Shown here: positions 6,755 to 7,989 of the stretch, in pieces
Position numbering within the stretch: the first letter of the stretch is position 1
Layout: the number at the start of each line of letters is the position of its first letter
Source of the DNA: Chitinophagaceae bacterium
GTDB taxonomy: Bacteria > Bacteroidota > Bacteroidia > Chitinophagales > Chitinophagaceae
Direction of reading: 5' to 3'
Assembly (NCBI GenBank): GCA_023251335.1
Contig: JAHEZA010000034.1
Span: 1-7,989, forward strand
Length of the DNA: 7,989 nt
Program-made: the position numbers and the translations under genes
The notes under the pieces: generated by a model
The model's database searches: none
Seen by the model: only the letters and a program-made list of their open reading frames with translations
Told to the model about the DNA's origin: nothing

Positions 6755-7198
6755 TTAAATATGCCCCGTGTGACCAAATCCACCTTCTCCTCTTACAGTT
6801 GAATTTAATTCTTCTTCGGTTTGAAGAAATGCTTTTTCTATTTTACACAATACCATCTGTGCTATACGGTCTCCATTGTTGATGATATGTTCTTCCGATG
6901 AAAGGTTTATAAGAATCACTTTAAGTTCGCCTCTATAATCACTATCCACCGTGCCGGGAGAGTTTAAGCATGTAATTCCGTTTTTCAATGCCAATCCACT
7001 CCTTGGCCTCACCTGAACTTCGTAGCCCACGGGAATTTCAAGAAATATTCCGGTAGGTATCATCATTCTTTCCATCGGCTTTAAGATAACAGGCAGTAGC
7101 AAATTTGCACGTAAGTCAAGACCTGACGAACCTTCCGTGGCGTACTGTGGAATTTGATTTTCCGATCTGTTTATAATTTTTATATTTACATATTGCAT
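6755..7198 (-). CDS. dut: dUTP diphosphatase (dUTPase)
   Basis: Hydrolyses dUTP to dUMP and pyrophosphate, which keeps uracil out of DNA and supplies dUMP for thymidylate synthesis; it acts in the cytoplasm as a trimer. From the ATG at 7198 the product has 147 residues, the normal length, and all five trimeric dUTPase motifs: ATEGSSGLDLRA (20-31), VRPRSGLA (63-70), GTVDSDYRGELK (82-93, catalytic Asp85), GDRIAQMV (109-116) and the C-terminal RGEGGFGHTG (136-145), whose Phe141 closes over the uracil. An upstream in-frame ATG at 7246 would add 16 residues (MSFNFPSPAVVPIFAA). I prefer 7198 because MQYVNIKI is the usual dUTPase beginning and a TATCTTTG promoter box lies inside the extension. ispF precedes it and the DUF4292 gene follows after 18 bases. 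Confidence 0.95.
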   Translation of the reverse strand: MQYVNIKIINRSENQIPQYATEGSSGLDLRANLLLPVILKPMERMMIPTGIFLEIPVGYEVQVRPRSGLALKNGITCLNSPGTVDSDYRGELKVILINLSSEEHIINNGDRIAQMVLCKIEKAFLQTEEELNSTVRGEGGFGHTGHI

Positions 7199-7203
7199 GG
7201 CCG

Positions 7204-7211
7204 CAAAGATA
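7204..7211 (-). promoter_or_regulatory. Putative Bacteroidota -7 promoter box for dut
   Basis: The minus strand reads TATCTTTG, an exact match to the Bacteroidota -7 consensus TAnnTTTG. It ends five bases before the preferred dut ATG at 7198, so transcription would begin at or within a few bases of that ATG and give a leaderless or near-leaderless mRNA. I see no clear -33 TTG-type element at the usual distance. The box falls inside the longer dut reading frame and so argues against the start at 7246. Confidence 0.5.
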
Positions 7212-7255
7212 GGGACGACAGCAGGAGATGGAAAATTAAATGACATGGAAATTTT

Positions 7256-7741
7256 TTATTCTGTTGCTGTTAACAAAATGGTGGCATAGGCAGCTATTCC
7301 TTCTTCGCGCCCTACAAATCCCATTTTTTCTGACGTAGTGGCTTTTATCGAAATTGCATTTTCATTAATGTTTAAAATATCCGAGATTACATGCTGCATT
7401 TTATGCGCATAAGGTTTTATTTTAGGAAATTCAAGGCAAATAGTAGAATCAATATTTCCAATCTCATACCCAGCTTTTTTGATAAGCTCATTACATTTTT
7501 TTAATAATATTTTGCTGTCAATATTTTTATAGGCATCATCCGTGTCGGGAAAATGTAGTCCAATATCGCCGAGGCAAGCCGCACCCAACATGGCATCGCA
7601 GATTGCATGTAACAATACATCTGCATCGCTGTGCCCAAGTGCTCCTTTTGAATGTTCTAATTTTATTCCCCCAATCCATAATTCCCTTCCTGTTACCAAT
7701 TGGTGAAAATCAATTCCAAAACCTATTCTAAATGGTTGCAT
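7256..7741 (-). CDS. ispF: 2-C-methyl-D-erythritol 2,4-cyclodiphosphate synthase
   Basis: Cyclises CDP-methylerythritol 2-phosphate to methylerythritol cyclodiphosphate with release of CMP, the fifth step of the MEP pathway to isoprenoids. The 161-residue product has the usual family length. It shows GIDFHQL with the metal ligands D11 and H13, GHSDADVLLHAICDAMLGA with the third ligand H45, GDIGLHFPDTD, and the C-terminal block KATTSEKMGFVGREEG with T135-T136 and R146. D11, H13 and H45 match E. coli D8, H10 and H42 with a constant offset of three. The enzyme is a cytoplasmic trimer. The ATG at 7741 gives a normal N-terminus. An intrinsic terminator separates it from the previous gene, so it probably has its own promoter in 7742-7800, although I see no exact consensus there. 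dut follows. Confidence 0.97.
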   Translation of the reverse strand: MQPFRIGFGIDFHQLVTGRELWIGGIKLEHSKGALGHSDADVLLHAICDAMLGAACLGDIGLHFPDTDDAYKNIDSKILLKKCNELIKKAGYEIGNIDSTICLEFPKIKPYAHKMQHVISDILNINENAISIKATTSEKMGFVGREEGIAAYATILLTATE

Positions 7742-7781
7742 TTATTTTTACTTTCGTTTGATAAGAAATAGTCTTTATTTA

Positions 7782-7799
7782 TTGCTTTACTGAAAGCAA
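7782..7799. repeat. Inverted repeat in the ispF upstream region
   Basis: TTGCTTT and AAAGCAA form a perfect 7-bp inverted repeat around a 4-base centre (ACTG). It lies 41-58 bases upstream of the ispF start codon and just past the terminator of the previous gene. It may be a regulator site, a second weak hairpin backing the terminator, or chance. There is no U-tract after it on the minus strand, so I do not call it a terminator by itself. Confidence 0.35.
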
Positions 7800-7800
7800 A

Positions 7801-7829
7801 TATAAAAACAAACGCCCCAAAGATGGGGC
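7801..7829 (-). terminator. Rho-independent terminator of the right-edge gene
   Basis: On the minus strand, CGCCCC, loop ATCTTT and GGGGCG form a 6-bp all-G/C stem (7829-7812), followed at once by TTTGTTTTTATA (7811-7800). The stem starts 28 bases after the stop codon of the right-edge gene. The U-rich tail is on the minus-strand side, while the plus-strand tail (TATTAATTTA) is poorer, so the main direction is minus. Confidence 0.82.
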
Positions 7830-7856
7830 GTATTAATTTATAAAAAGATGAATCCT

Positions 7857-7989
7857 TTATTGAGTATCCACTCCTACCGCTGTCGATTTATCAAGATTGA
7901 AAAGAATACTGAATCTTATTGTATTCGATAATGGATTACGGTTTACCCCGGTGCCTGAGGGAATCAGGTATGAAAAATTCAAACCGAAT
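7857..7989 (-). CDS. C-terminal fragment of an unidentified protein, possibly an outer-membrane beta-barrel
   Basis: Only the last 43 codons are inside the window; the gene enters from the right edge and stops with TAA at 7859-7857. The visible peptide starts FGLNFSYLIPSGTG and continues NRNPLSNTIRFSILFNLDK before a short polar tail ending VGVDTQ. The alternating hydrophobic and polar pattern in LNFSYLI and TIRFSILFNL looks like terminal beta-strands of an outer-membrane barrel, with a turn between them. That is inference from a short fragment and I cannot name the family. The frame is supported by the stop codon lying 28 bases ahead of a strong intrinsic terminator on the same strand. The terminator separates the gene from ispF. 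Confidence 0.65.
   Translation of the reverse strand, partial: FGLNFSYLIPSGTGVNRNPLSNTIRFSILFNLDKSTAVGVDTQ

Noticed and set aside
1..7989. Mobile elements, CRISPR arrays, tRNA or rRNA genes
   Set aside because: I saw no transposase-like coding, no regularly spaced repeats and no recognisable RNA gene on either strand. The non-coding gaps are short.

Overview
The window is AT-rich DNA whose gene content points to the phylum Bacteroidota, probably a Chitinophagaceae-like lineage. The pointers are a DUF4292 lipoprotein beside an EnvC-like LytM protein, a PE-LIG-POL ordered DNA ligase D with Ku, weak Shine-Dalgarno signals, and a TAnnTTTG-type -7 promoter box just before dut. I could not test the genus. 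Every supported gene lies on the minus strand, so the transcription order runs from the right edge of the window to the left.

Right edge to 7742: the C-terminal end of an unidentified gene, perhaps an outer-membrane beta-barrel, stops at 7857 and is followed by a good intrinsic terminator (stem at 7812-7829). A second small inverted repeat (7782-7799) lies before the next gene.

7741 to 3667: a housekeeping and envelope block. It holds ispF (isoprenoid precursor synthesis), dut (dUTPase, with a probable own promoter and almost leaderless start), a DUF4292 lipoprotein, an EnvC-like coiled-coil protein with a degenerate LytM domain, a gamma-class carbonic anhydrase-like protein and a 63-residue lipoprotein. 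A 100-residue protein that I do not recognise follows (3626-3324). The stretch 3323-3030 has no convincing gene and carries a 12-bp palindrome.

3029 to 1: a bacterial non-homologous end-joining (NHEJ) module. Ku is followed after one base by the 3'-phosphoesterase (PE) domain of LigD, and then by the ligase (LIG) and polymerase (POL) domains, which run off the left edge. The PE and LIG-POL parts are in different reading frames. The junction is a run of ten A residues in the coding strand (1666-1657), and a -1 shift or one extra A would restore a single PE-LIG-POL protein. This is either a homopolymer-length error, a real frameshift mutation, or a slippage site producing both a free PE protein and full-length LigD. 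It is the most interesting point in the window. I found no wholly new system, RNA gene, CRISPR array or mobile element.
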